From assembly GCF_030929555.1 (NCBI RefSeq), contig NZ_JAVFVT010000013.1:1-64000 (forward strand): DNA of 64,000 bases, written 5' to 3'. The position numbers were made by a program, and so were the translations under genes. The notes under the pieces are model-generated. The model made no database searches. It was not told the origin of the DNA and worked only from the letters and a program-made list of their open reading frames with translations. This DNA comes from Paenibacillus sp. LHD-117 (GTDB lineage: Bacteria; Bacillota; Bacilli; Paenibacillales; Paenibacillaceae). Shown one piece after another: positions 1 to 7,757 of this stretch (its first letter is position 1; every line of letters begins with the position of its first letter).

Positions 1-201
1 CGGGAATCCGATACGGGCAAAGCCATATATAAATTTCGAAGCCAGACGATTGAGCGAAGTTTCGCGGACGCCAAAGTGCTCCACGGACTTCGCTATTGCC
101 GGTTTCGGGGAAGAGACAAAGTGCAGATGCAAGTGTTGATGACAGCAACTGCACAGAACATAAAGAAAATAGCCACGCACCTCGCTAAGCTAGCGGGGTG
201 A
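1..201 (+). CDS. IS1182-family transposase, C-terminal fragment (cut by window edge)
   Basis: The open frame from base 1 to a TGA at 199-201 encodes the C-terminal end of a DDE transposase. The segment [21 protein letters not shown] is the conserved region around the last catalytic Glu (R-S-F-A-D-x-K/H-G-L-R-Y) of IS1182/IS5-like enzymes. It is followed by a basic C-terminus ([13 protein letters not shown]) typical of the family. The start is outside the window. Nothing in the visible part suggests decay: the frame is open up to the stop and the inverted repeat follows 72 bp later. Confidence 0.8.
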   Translation, partial: RESDTGKAIYKFRSQTIERSFADAKVLHGLRYCRFRGRDKVQMQVLMTATAQNIKKIATHLAKLAG

Positions 202-290
202 GTACTTCCGCATGTTCCAGCGTCTCCTCGTCAAGTAAAAAGTCTCCAGACAATTTCATATCTAAAAAAAGTGGGGTTTCCCAACAGCCT
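1..290 (+). mobile_element. 3' end of an IS1182-family insertion sequence
   Basis: The window opens inside an insertion sequence. It holds the last 66 codons of a transposase and a right terminal inverted repeat at 273-290 (GGGGTTTCCCAACAGCCT, the reverse of the AGGCTGTTGGGAAACCCC-type end common in this family). The left end lies outside the window, so completeness cannot be judged. It lies about 300 bp upstream of the yidC leader gene. Confidence 0.75.
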
Positions 291-587
291 GGTATATGCA
301 TCATTTCCTAATCAGTCCCTCTCTGCAAAGACAAAATCCTGCAAATGTGCGTCAACTTAAGCCTCAAAACGGCTCCCTTGCGCATATCTGGGGAAAAATG
401 ATGCACATTCGCAGGATTCAGTTCATTTTTAGCCGCTTTACCGAAAAAATGATGTACAATCGCATCAAATTGGGAAGCGTACGGCCCGAGAGAATAATTG
501 TTACCTTACCCATATTCGTCTCGTATAAATTTCGAGCAAGATGCTTTAGAATGAAACTAACGACTTGTCGAAGGGAGGGAATGTGGA
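202..587. other. Intergenic region with inverted repeat and probable promoter of the yidC leader
   Basis: This stretch holds the IS end, then an imperfect inverted repeat: AATCCTGCAAATGTGC (335-350) against GCACATTCGCAGGATT (402-417), 15 of 16 positions complementary with a 51-base loop. A possible sigma-A promoter (TTACCT, 17 bp, TATAAA) lies near 501-529. A 113-codon frame across 296-637 has an unnatural composition and overlaps the next gene, so it is not called. Confidence 0.4.
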
Positions 588-944
588 ATGTTCGAGCTGG
601 AGCTGCACGATTGGCTGCCGTATTTGTTCTCTATTAGCCTGCTATGTACGATTGCGTATTCGTATACGATTCATCTGAGGGAATCGACTGCGGTCTATTT
701 GAGCCAATCCGCCCAGACGGAAGTATGGGTCACGGTTGTGCCTCAGTTCGCCTTCGTCGCGATGGCGGTCGGGTTATGGCTGATCCGGTATGTGAAGCGC
801 AAGGCAGCGCCCGATGACGATGATTCAGAATGCGGTTCCTCGTTGGATAAGCAAGATCAAAACCAACGAGGAGGCTTATTATGCCCAGCAACCAAACATT
901 CGCATTCTTATCCCGTTCGACTACGATACGGATCGTATTCCTGA
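588..944 (+). CDS. Small membrane leader protein upstream of yidC; candidate MifM-like translation-arrest sensor
   Basis: A 118-codon frame starts at ATG 588 behind a strong GGGAGGGA site (573-580). Residues about 8-28 and 46-68 are hydrophobic and likely span the membrane. They are followed by basic RYVKRK and an acidic run, DDDD at residues 76-79 (bases 813-824). The frame then crosses a perfect 10-bp hairpin (837-846/863-872) that buries the yidC ribosome binding site, and ends 64 bp inside yidC. In B. subtilis, MifM is a small membrane protein upstream of yidC2 that stalls at an acidic DEED motif near its C-terminus and so opens a hairpin over the yidC2 site. Gene order, acidic motif and hairpin match that plan, but overall sequence similarity cannot be claimed from reading, and MifM has one membrane segment and ends sooner after its motif. 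The residues after about 85 may be incidental read-through. Confidence 0.6.
   Translation: MFELELHDWLPYLFSISLLCTIAYSYTIHLRESTAVYLSQSAQTEVWVTVVPQFAFVAMAVGLWLIRYVKRKAAPDDDDSECGSSLDKQDQNQRGGLLCPATKHSHSYPVRLRYGSYS
836..874 (+). promoter_or_regulatory. Hairpin sequestering the yidC ribosome binding site
   Basis: TCCTCGTTGG (837-846) pairs perfectly with CCAACGAGGA (863-872), with a 16-base loop; a G-U pair at 836/873 can extend it. The right arm contains most of the AGGAGG (869-874) that serves the yidC start at 881. The hairpin lies inside the upstream frame, 12 bases downstream of its four Asp codons, so a ribosome paused there would reach the base of the left arm. Confidence 0.75.
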
Positions 945-1735
945 CGATATTGATCGTCGGCCTGTTCGCCATTACCGGCTGCGGCAACGCTACGGGCACG
1001 ATTGACGGGGACACGCCGGGCGTGTTCAACCATTACGTGATTTATCCGCTGTCCCAGTTCATTACATGGATCGCGGGCCTGTTTCAAGACAATTACGGCA
1101 TTGCCATTATGGCGATTACGGTGATCATCCGGCTTGCGTTGTTCCCGCTCATGCTGCGCCAGTACAAGTCGCAGATGACGATGAAAGGGAAGATGGCGGC
1201 GCTCCAGCCGGAGCTGAAGACGCTGGAAGCGAAGTTCAAGGACAAGAAAGACGCCGACAGCCTTGCCAAGAAACAGCAGGAAACGCTGGCGCTCTACCAG
1301 AAACATAATGTGAATCCGCTGGCGATCGGCTGCCTGCCGATGCTCATCCAGATGCCGATCCTGATGGGGCTCTATTCCGCCATCCGGATGACGCCGGAGC
1401 TGTCGACGCATTCGTTCCTGTGGTTCAAACTCGGCGAACCCGATCTGCTGCTGCCGATCATCGCGGCGGTCGTTTATTTCATCCAGTTCAAAGTGTCGCA
1501 GATCGGGAGCGACAACGATAAAGCCAAGCAGCTTGCCGCGCTTGGTTATATTTCGCCGATCCTGATGGGCGTGTTCGCGATGTTTGCCCCGGCGGCCATC
1601 TCGCTATATTGGGTGACTGGCGGCGCGTTTATGATCGCCCAGTCGTTCCTGCTCGGCAAGCTGTTCAAGCCGGGAACGTCCGCGAATGCCGGTACGAATG
1701 CGATCGAAGTGACGGCCAGCGGCGGCAAAGGGTAA
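881..1735 (+). CDS. yidC: YidC/Oxa1 family membrane protein insertase (lipoprotein form)
   Basis: This 284-residue protein inserts membrane proteins into the cytoplasmic membrane alone or with SecYEG. An N-terminal signal ends in a lipobox (AITGC, Cys about residue 35), as in Gram-positive YidC. The 60-kDa inner-membrane protein domain follows with five membrane segments. VIIRLALFPL carries the conserved Arg of the hydrophilic groove, and PLAIGCLPMLIQMPIL and LYWVTGG are family signatures. ATG 881 is chosen because AGGAGG lies 6 bases upstream. The gene follows the leader frame and ends before a terminator. Because its site is masked by a hairpin, it is probably a conditionally expressed second YidC, the usual constitutive copy lying near rnpA elsewhere (inference). 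Confidence 0.93.
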   Translation: MPSNQTFAFLSRSTTIRIVFLTILIVGLFAITGCGNATGTIDGDTPGVFNHYVIYPLSQFITWIAGLFQDNYGIAIMAITVIIRLALFPLMLRQYKSQMTMKGKMAALQPELKTLEAKFKDKKDADSLAKKQQETLALYQKHNVNPLAIGCLPMLIQMPILMGLYSAIRMTPELSTHSFLWFKLGEPDLLLPIIAAVVYFIQFKVSQIGSDNDKAKQLAALGYISPILMGVFAMFAPAAISLYWVTGGAFMIAQSFLLGKLFKPGTSANAGTNAIEVTASGGKG

Positions 1736-1771
1736 CGAAATTGGCAAGGAACATCCCAAATCGAAACAAGG

Positions 1772-1812
1772 AAGAGGCTGTTGCCGCTCGAGTCGAGCGG
1801 AGACAGCCTCTT
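1772..1812 (+). terminator. Intrinsic terminator between convergent yidC and DUF4023 gene
   Basis: AAGAGGCTGT (1772-1781) pairs with ACAGCCTCTT (1803-1812), with an inner CCGCTCGA/TCGAGCGG stem. It is followed by a short T-rich stretch and lies between two converging genes, so it may act in both directions. Confidence 0.75.
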
Positions 1813-1832
1813 GCTGCTATTTTCCGAAGGGA

Positions 1833-1964
1833 CTACTTGTTCGTGCTGTGCTGCTTGTTCTGAAGCTTGTTTGCCGGCGTGCCATGCCCAAACCGGCGTT
1901 TGTTGCGCTCCGCCTTGCGCTGCGTATCATGTACCTTCTCGACGAATTCGTTGGTGCTGTCCAT
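1833..1964 (-). CDS. Small DUF4023-like protein
   Basis: A 43-residue highly polar, basic protein (MDSTNEFVEKVHDTQRKAER at the start) is encoded on the minus strand. The ATG at 1964-1962 has an ideal GGAGGTG site (complement of 1970-1976). The sequence pattern (short acidic N-terminus, VEK-H-TQ-KA, then basic NKRRFGHGTP and a KLxNKQH-like tail) matches my recollection of the DUF4023 family found in Paenibacillus and relatives, whose function is unknown. No membrane segment or signal peptide is present. It converges on yidC across a shared terminator. Confidence 0.65.
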   Translation of the reverse strand: MDSTNEFVEKVHDTQRKAERNKRRFGHGTPANKLQNKQHSTNK

Positions 1965-2153
1965 ACGCTCACCTCCTATATCCACTTTCCCCGTATGCTC
2001 GCTTCTTCACTCCAGAGAACATCTTCATCATTTTCCAAAAATAATGATTGCAGGAAAATTAGGGCCTCAGTAAGATAGATGTATGTGCCTTTAGACCTAC
2101 ATAACTTGTCATCAGCAGGCGTATATATAACTTGTCCAGGGAGATGAGCAGGA

Positions 2154-2612
2154 ATGTCGATGGTTGTGTACGATGCGGTGCTGTTTCTTCACATTTTGGC
2201 AGCCGTAATGGGGCTTGGGGTAGCGTTCGGCTTCCCGATCTTGGCTAGAACGGCTAGAACGGCGGAGCAAGCCAGATACACGCTGCTGTTGTTCAAGAAG
2301 CTTGAGATTATGCCGAAGATCGGAAGCATTACGCTGCTGCTGAGCGGGATTTTGCTTGCGATTCTTGAGCCCTGGCTATGGAAGGAAGGATGGTTTATCA
2401 CGTCCATCGTTCTTTACCTGATTGCCCAGGTGCTGGTGATCGGGCTGCTGCCCAAAGGGCTGAAGCGGCAAGCCGATATACTGGATTCGCATCATGGAGA
2501 GGAGCTCCCGGCAGAATATCGCGCGGCATCCAAACAAAATGCGAAAGTCGAAGGCATGACGCATGTGCTGGCCTTTCTTCTTATCCTGCTTATGGTGTTC
2601 AAGCCGTTCTAG
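2154..2612 (+). CDS. DUF2269-like integral membrane protein
   Basis: This 152-residue protein has four predicted membrane segments (about residues 8-30, 57-75, 82-102 and 134-150). An N-terminal LFLHILAAVMGLGVAFGFP segment contains the His found in DUF2269-like proteins. Function is unknown; such proteins are sometimes compared with heme-binding membrane proteins. The start follows GGGAG about 9 bases upstream. It appears monocistronic and is followed by a terminator at 2713. Confidence 0.65.
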   Translation: MSMVVYDAVLFLHILAAVMGLGVAFGFPILARTARTAEQARYTLLLFKKLEIMPKIGSITLLLSGILLAILEPWLWKEGWFITSIVLYLIAQVLVIGLLPKGLKRQADILDSHHGEELPAEYRAASKQNAKVEGMTHVLAFLLILLMVFKPF

Positions 2613-2712
2613 GCTCCGAACATCGTTTGCCTTTTTTGGGCGAACATGGTACAATAATCGATATTTGAAAAAGTTAGGCATGGCCTCGTCAGACGAAGGC
2701 AGCCCTATAGAC

Positions 2713-2757
2713 GAAAACTGCCCTTCCAGCTTGAGCGGAGGCAGTTTTCCGTTTTTC
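2713..2757 (+). terminator. Intrinsic terminator after the DUF2269-like gene
   Basis: GAAAACTGCC (2713-2722) pairs with GGCAGTTTTC (2740-2749), followed by CGTTTTT. Confidence 0.75.
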
Positions 2758-2819
2758 GGCGCCGTTTGATCGCCTGCACGGGGACATGAGTCATTGCTAA
2801 AGCGCGAAGGAGGCTGGCC

Positions 2820-3035
2820 ATGTATAATCGTAAAAAACCGCTAGAGGAAATTCCACAGGAAAACACGAAGATATGGGCGTGCGAAACAGAAGGCTGTAAT
2901 AGCTGGATGAGAGACAACTTCTCGTTCGAGAGAACACCGAATTGCTTAGTTTGCAATGCACCGATGGTTAGCAGCGAGCGTATGCTTCCTACGTTAGTGA
3001 ATTCGACGGCAGTTGTTTCCGAGCTCAAAGGATAA
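2820..3035 (+). CDS. YdjO-like cold-inducible small protein
   Basis: This 71-residue protein has two Cys pairs: ACETEGCNSWM (residues about 27-37) and PNCLVCNAPM (about 47-56). They could form a zinc site, as in rubredoxin-like or zinc-ribbon folds. The pattern, with WMRDNF between the pairs and a short polar tail, matches the YdjO family of Bacillales, described as cold-inducible and of unknown role. A strong AAGGAGG site precedes the ATG. It is flanked by terminators on both sides, so it is transcribed alone. Confidence 0.75.
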   Translation: MYNRKKPLEEIPQENTKIWACETEGCNSWMRDNFSFERTPNCLVCNAPMVSSERMLPTLVNSTAVVSELKG

Positions 3036-3068
3036 GTATTGAGTTCAACCACCTCTGGACATTAAATG

Positions 3069-3106
3069 ACCCCGGAATACGGCTTTTTGCCGCGTTCCGG
3101 GGTTTT
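3069..3106 (+). terminator. Intrinsic terminator between ydjO-like gene and convergent response regulator
   Basis: ACCCCGGAA (3069-3077) pairs with TTCCGGGGT (3095-3103), followed by TTTCTCG. An inner CGGC/GCCG extends the stem. Confidence 0.8.
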
Positions 3107-3121
3107 CTCGTTGTATCGAAA

Positions 3122-4798
3122 TTATCTTTCCCCCTGCTTTCCGTCTCCCTTGCCCCCACCGTAATGATGTTTGCGGTAGTCGTTCGGCGTGCAGTCCGTC
3201 CACTTTTTGAACACTTTGCTAAAATATTTTTCGTCCTGGAAGCCGACCTGCTCCGCGACTTGCGAAATCTTGAGGCTGGCGTTGCCCAGCAGCTCCTTGG
3301 CTCGTTTCATTCGAATACCCGCGATGTAGTCCGAGACGTTCTCGTTCATCTCCTGCTTGAACTTGCGGGAGATGTACTCGCGGCTTAGGTAGAAGCGGTT
3401 CGCCACATCCTGCAGCGTGATGTCCTCGCTCGCATGCTGCTCCAGGAAGAGGGCGATCTCGTGGATGACGCCCTTCTCCTTGTCGGCGGACGATAGCCGG
3501 TCGGAGACGAGACTCAGCTCTTCGATCACCGATTGTTTCCAAGCTTCGTAATCGAATCTGCCCGCGGCATTCAGCGGAATGGGTTTCGAAGCGTCCAGCT
3601 CCTTGGTCCTCTCTCCCGTGTCCTTTGAACCCGACGCATCCGGGACAATCGCGCCTTCCTCGGCGTCGCCCGTCCAGATCGCTCTCGTCCGCTCGAAATG
3701 CTCTCTCCATGCCATAAGCCCCTCGAAAGAGAGGTAGCCGGAAGCTTCGATGCTCGCGAACCAAGCGCCGAGCGCACGCTGCAGCTGCTCCGGATTGCCG
3801 CTCTGCACGGCGAAGCGGATCTGCTCCTCGTGCTCGTGGAACGAGAGCAGCGTATGGCCACGTTTGCCGCCGGGTTCGTCGGTGACGACATGGCCGCCGT
3901 CGCCGTTCAGCACGTTTCGGCGCAGCAAGGCAACGCGCGCTTGCTGATACGAAGCATAGGCATCCGACGGGAACGCCGCCGACTGCCCGAGCCCGAATAC
4001 GAAGGAGGCTTTCATCGCGATCTGAATCGCGTCGCGGATCTCCTCCAGCAAGGCCGGCGCATCGCCGCCGTCTCCCCAGAAGAGCAGCACGAGCTCCTGC
4101 TCCTTGCCCCAATAACGGAACGCATACCCCGCACGGCGCGCGAGCAGGATTTCGTTGCAAATATTCGTCAGCGCGAAGAACATCAGCTCCTGATCGCCAG
4201 GAAACTTCTCGCGCATCGCGGGCGCGGACAAAGTCAAGCTGGCCATGGCCGCGCGCACGCGCAGGGCGGGCTCCTCCAACCTTAGCTCGCGCACAACCGA
4301 AGGCGGCCAGCCTCCAGGAGTCCCCGGTTCGTTCAATACCGACGAGAAATACTGCTCCAGATAGACGGGCTTCAGCTGGTTCAGCTCGATGTTCATGGAG
4401 CGGCGGTTCTCCCGTTCCTTCTCCTCCGATAGCCAAGCTTCGATCGCTTTCGTTATCGCGTGGTTCAGCTGTTCTGGGTCGATCGGCTTCAAAATATAAT
4501 CGACTCCGCCGAATTTGACCGCATTGCGGACAAGCTGGAAGTCGTCATGCCCGCTAATGACGATGATCTTGCTGGCGGGATGATGGCGCGATGCCCAAGA
4601 CAGCAGCGTTGATCCGTCCATGCCGGGCATCATCATGTCGGTGAAGACGATCTCCGGCTGAAGCTTCTGGATGAGCTCGGTCGCTTCCAGCCCGTCGCGC
4701 GCTTCTTGAACGTCCGTAATGCCGAACGACTTCCATTCCACTAACAATCGAATGGCTTCTCTGACATGTTTCTCGTCGTCGACGATAAGAGCTTTCAT
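3122..4798 (-). CDS. YesN-type response regulator, AraC-family DNA-binding output
   Basis: This 558-residue response regulator has an N-terminal receiver (about 1-125): acidic pair VDDE at 7-9, phosphoacceptor D54 in FTDMMMP, and Lys in YILKPID. A long linker region follows, then a C-terminal AraC-type double helix-turn-helix (about 440-545: IALFLEQHASEDITLQDVA, SREYISRKFK, KISQVAEQVGFQDEKYFSK). It overlaps the upstream kinase gene by 4 bp (ATGA), so the two are translationally coupled. Such pairs in Paenibacillus usually activate a neighbouring carbohydrate importer. The divergent ABC operon starting at 6840 is the likely target (inference). Confidence 0.92.
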   Translation of the reverse strand: MKALIVDDEKHVREAIRLLVEWKSFGITDVQEARDGLEATELIQKLQPEIVFTDMMMPGMDGSTLLSWASRHHPASKIIVISGHDDFQLVRNAVKFGGVDYILKPIDPEQLNHAITKAIEAWLSEEKERENRRSMNIELNQLKPVYLEQYFSSVLNEPGTPGGWPPSVVRELRLEEPALRVRAAMASLTLSAPAMREKFPGDQELMFFALTNICNEILLARRAGYAFRYWGKEQELVLLFWGDGGDAPALLEEIRDAIQIAMKASFVFGLGQSAAFPSDAYASYQQARVALLRRNVLNGDGGHVVTDEPGGKRGHTLLSFHEHEEQIRFAVQSGNPEQLQRALGAWFASIEASGYLSFEGLMAWREHFERTRAIWTGDAEEGAIVPDASGSKDTGERTKELDASKPIPLNAAGRFDYEAWKQSVIEELSLVSDRLSSADKEKGVIHEIALFLEQHASEDITLQDVANRFYLSREYISRKFKQEMNENVSDYIAGIRMKRAKELLGNASLKISQVAEQVGFQDEKYFSKVFKKWTDCTPNDYRKHHYGGGKGDGKQGER

Positions 4799-6675
4799 CG
4801 CGGGTCGCTCCCTTCTAGCGGTATTTGGATCTGAACGGAAAGTCCGTGAGGTTCCACATGCGCAAGCGTCATGGAAGCATCCTGATGAGACTGCAGGCGC
4901 AGCCGCGCCAGAATGTTCCGCAGTCCGATTCCGCTGTCCCCGTCCTCGGAATCCGTTCGGCTATGCGATGCCGTCTGCGATGCCGCTTCCGCAAGCTCTC
5001 GCTGAAGCTCCTCCAGCCGTTCGGCGTCCATGCCGACGCCGTTGTCGCTCACGGTGATGATCAGCATCCGCGGCTCTGGCTGAATGACGCTCGAGAGCAT
5101 CAATCGCGACGGCTCATCCGACGAAGGATGGAAGCCGTGCTTGAAAAAGTTTTCGAGCAGAGGCTGCAGAATCATTTTCGGAACGTGGATGTTCCGGCTT
5201 TCATCGTCGATCTTCAGCTCGATGGCCAGGTCCGTATCGAAGCGCTGCTTCTGAAGCTCCAGATACGCGTTGATGTAGTCCAGCTCGCGGCGCAGCTCGA
5301 CGGTATCTCCCATGTTGTTCATCTGGTAACGCATCAGCTTGCCCAAGGAAGTAATGAGCGAGTAGGCCTTAGTATCTCCATTATGCAACGATACCGTTCC
5401 GATGGATTGCAGCGCGTTGTATAGAAAATGCGGGTTCACCTGCGCCTGAAGTGCCTTCAACTCATTGGTTTTGCTTGCGATCTCGAGCCGGTATTCCGTC
5501 ATGATCAAGTGGTTGATCTTGCTCATCATGGAGCGGAACCTCTTGGCGAGCAGGCCAATCTCGTCGTTCGTCTCGATATCGATCTCGACGCCCAGGTTGC
5601 CGGTCTCGATCTTATTGACGTAGCCGATGAGCCGAAGCAGAGGTTTGGTGAACCGGATGGAGATGATGAGCGTCGCGATGACGACGACCGCCAGGAAGCC
5701 GGCGCCCACGGCCGTGTTCAGCTTCGCGATGCGGTTGGCGGTGCCGTAGAGATGTTTGTACGGCGTTTGTTTGATCAAGTACCAATCCATGAACGGGGTT
5801 TTGATCCGGTCGTAGAACACGATGCCGTCGAACCCGCCGCTCTTCCACTCGAAGTGCCCGGTATCTTGGCCGGAGAGGAGGATCTTGTCCATGAGCGGCG
5901 TCCCCGGCCCCGAATCTTCGGCTTCCGCTTCATCGGCCTTCTCCCCGATGGGGGAGGAGAGCACGAGCCTGCCTTCGCCGTCGGCGATGTAGAAGGCTTC
6001 CTTGCCTGCATCGTACAGCTGCGCGTTCAGCGATTCCAGCACGCTTAGCCGAACGTCGATGGACAGCTCCGCGAGCAGCTCCTCGCTGGGCGCGCGGATA
6101 ATCGGGCGATGAAGCGTGAACACCTTCTCGTCGTCGACTGACGACTTCAGGTCCAGTCCGTAGTTATGGCTTGGATGGGCGGCCTCGATATAAGCTTTGG
6201 TCGCCGTGATGTCCAGCGGCTCCTCATGCTTGCCGACCTTAAGGTCGTCGGTCCAGAGCAGGTAGGTCGTATTTTGTTTTACGACGTACAATCGGACTTT
6301 ATGGAATTCGCTTACGCTTTGGTAAATGTTGTAGAGATGATCCTTCAGGAGATTGCGGTTACGGATGACGTCGGTCAGGTCGTTCGGGAAAACTTCGTTC
6401 TCCATGCCGTGCTCCAAGATGTAATAAAGCGATTGCGGCACGTTCATGGCGTTGTATACCGCGAGGGACTTCTGGTTAATATTGTTCATGTAGTTCAGCG
6501 TGTTCGTCTTGCCGAGCGACAACAGGCGGTAGTTGTTCGAGATCGCGTTTTTCGTTACGGATGCGGTGGTCGCCTGGTAGGAGATGACCATGGAGATTGC
6601 GATCGGCAATATCGTGACGGCAAGCAAAAGCACCATCAGCTTCTGGCGTATCGTATGGAAGGGCTTTCTAATCAT
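4795..6675 (-). CDS. YesM-type sensor histidine kinase
   Basis: This membrane kinase partners the regulator at 3122-4798. A membrane segment at about residues 13-35 leads to an extracellular Cache-like sensor (to about 285). A second segment (VGAGFLAVVVIATLIISI), a HAMP linker, the His_kinase domain with QVNPHFLYNALQSIG (His about 414) and an HATPase domain ending in GVGMD and GIGLRNI follow. A longer frame begins at 6735, but the ATG at 6675 has GAGGTG about 7 bases upstream and starts the usual MIRKPFHTIRQK sequence, so it is preferred. It probably senses an extracellular oligosaccharide or its binding protein (inference). Confidence 0.9.
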   Translation of the reverse strand: MIRKPFHTIRQKLMVLLLAVTILPIAISMVISYQATTASVTKNAISNNYRLLSLGKTNTLNYMNNINQKSLAVYNAMNVPQSLYYILEHGMENEVFPNDLTDVIRNRNLLKDHLYNIYQSVSEFHKVRLYVVKQNTTYLLWTDDLKVGKHEEPLDITATKAYIEAAHPSHNYGLDLKSSVDDEKVFTLHRPIIRAPSEELLAELSIDVRLSVLESLNAQLYDAGKEAFYIADGEGRLVLSSPIGEKADEAEAEDSGPGTPLMDKILLSGQDTGHFEWKSGGFDGIVFYDRIKTPFMDWYLIKQTPYKHLYGTANRIAKLNTAVGAGFLAVVVIATLIISIRFTKPLLRLIGYVNKIETGNLGVEIDIETNDEIGLLAKRFRSMMSKINHLIMTEYRLEIASKTNELKALQAQVNPHFLYNALQSIGTVSLHNGDTKAYSLITSLGKLMRYQMNNMGDTVELRRELDYINAYLELQKQRFDTDLAIELKIDDESRNIHVPKMILQPLLENFFKHGFHPSSDEPSRLMLSSVIQPEPRMLIITVSDNGVGMDAERLEELQRELAEAASQTASHSRTDSEDGDSGIGLRNILARLRLQSHQDASMTLAHVEPHGLSVQIQIPLEGSDPR

Positions 6676-6839
6676 CGCGGCGCACCTCGTCCTCCCAATG
6701 TCGTTTATGGTTACACAGTAACTGAATTGACGCATTCAGGTCAATATATTCCACCTGTCTTATCATCATCGACCGTCGCTTGGCACCATCCCGAGGTTCT
6801 ATACTGGTAACACATAACGAAAGAGGGGACGATCGACTT

Positions 6840-7757
6840 ATGGCGAATGGAAAAGCAGGCAGCAAGCTGGCCCCGAGACGCGTGAACTGGAGCGAATGGC
6901 TGCAGCAGACCGTGTTCGTCGGACCGGGCTTGATCGCGTTTATCATCATCGTACTGATCCCGTTCAGCATGGGATTCTATTATACGTTCACGGAGTGGAA
7001 CGGTCTTGATCTCGCCAATGCGAAGTGGACGGGGATGGACAATATCTCGCGCATCCTCACGGATGATCCGAGATTCTGGCAGGCTTTCTGGTTCACGGCG
7101 AAGTTTACGCTGGCAGCCGTAGCGGTAACGAACCTGCTCGCCTTTCTGCTCGCGCTGATGCTTACGCAGAATCTGAAGAGCCGAGGCGTTCTGCGCACCG
7201 TATTCTTCTTGCCTAACGTCATCGGCGGATTGCTGCTGGGCTACATCTGGTACTTCATCTTCGTCCGCGGCTTCGGCGCGATCGGAGAGGCGACGGGCAT
7301 CGGCTTTTTTAAGCTTCAATGGCTGGGCACGCCCGAGACGGCCTTCTGGGGCATCGTTATCGTATTCGTCTGGCAGACGGCCGGTTACATGATGATCATC
7401 TACATCGCCGCCATTATCGGCGTTCCGAAGGATTTGCTCGAAGCGGCGCGCATCGACGGCGCGAACCGCTGGCAAGTATTGCGGTCAATCCTGTTGCCGC
7501 TCATCATGCCGGCGATTACGATTTGCTTATTCTTAACCACATCCAACGCTTTCAAAATGTTCGACCTTAACCTCTCGCTTACGGCCGGCGGTCCGGGACA
7601 TGCTTCGGAATCGATCGCGCTGAACATTTACCGGGAGGCGCTCGTGAACAACCGTTACGGACTCGGAACGGCGAAGGCCATGATCTTCTTCCTCTGCGTC
7701 GCGGTCATTACGGTCACGCAGGTATGGATCACGAAGAAACGGGAGGTAGAAGCTTAA
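6840..7757 (+). CDS. Carbohydrate ABC transporter permease, MalF type
   Basis: First permease of a CUT1-type sugar importer, about 305 residues with six predicted membrane segments. The EAA loop EAARIDGANRWQVLRSILLP, which contacts the ATPase, lies in the second half. A longer frame starts at 6780, but ATG 6840 begins the usual polar N-terminus and has AGAGGGG upstream. It is divergent from the YesM/YesN pair and overlaps the next permease by one base. No ATPase is encoded here, so a shared MsmX-type ATPase is expected elsewhere. Confidence 0.9.
   Translation: MANGKAGSKLAPRRVNWSEWLQQTVFVGPGLIAFIIIVLIPFSMGFYYTFTEWNGLDLANAKWTGMDNISRILTDDPRFWQAFWFTAKFTLAAVAVTNLLAFLLALMLTQNLKSRGVLRTVFFLPNVIGGLLLGYIWYFIFVRGFGAIGEATGIGFFKLQWLGTPETAFWGIVIVFVWQTAGYMMIIYIAAIIGVPKDLLEAARIDGANRWQVLRSILLPLIMPAITICLFLTTSNAFKMFDLNLSLTAGGPGHASESIALNIYREALVNNRYGLGTAKAMIFFLCVAVITVTQVWITKKREVEA

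Noticed and set aside
296..637. A 113-codon frame upstream of yidC leader
   Set aside because: Basic, low-quality composition, no ribosome site, and it overlaps the better supported leader gene.
3219..4436. A 405-codon minus-strand frame within the response regulator
   Set aside because: Shadow frame of the YesN-type gene with Arg/Ala-rich composition and no start site.
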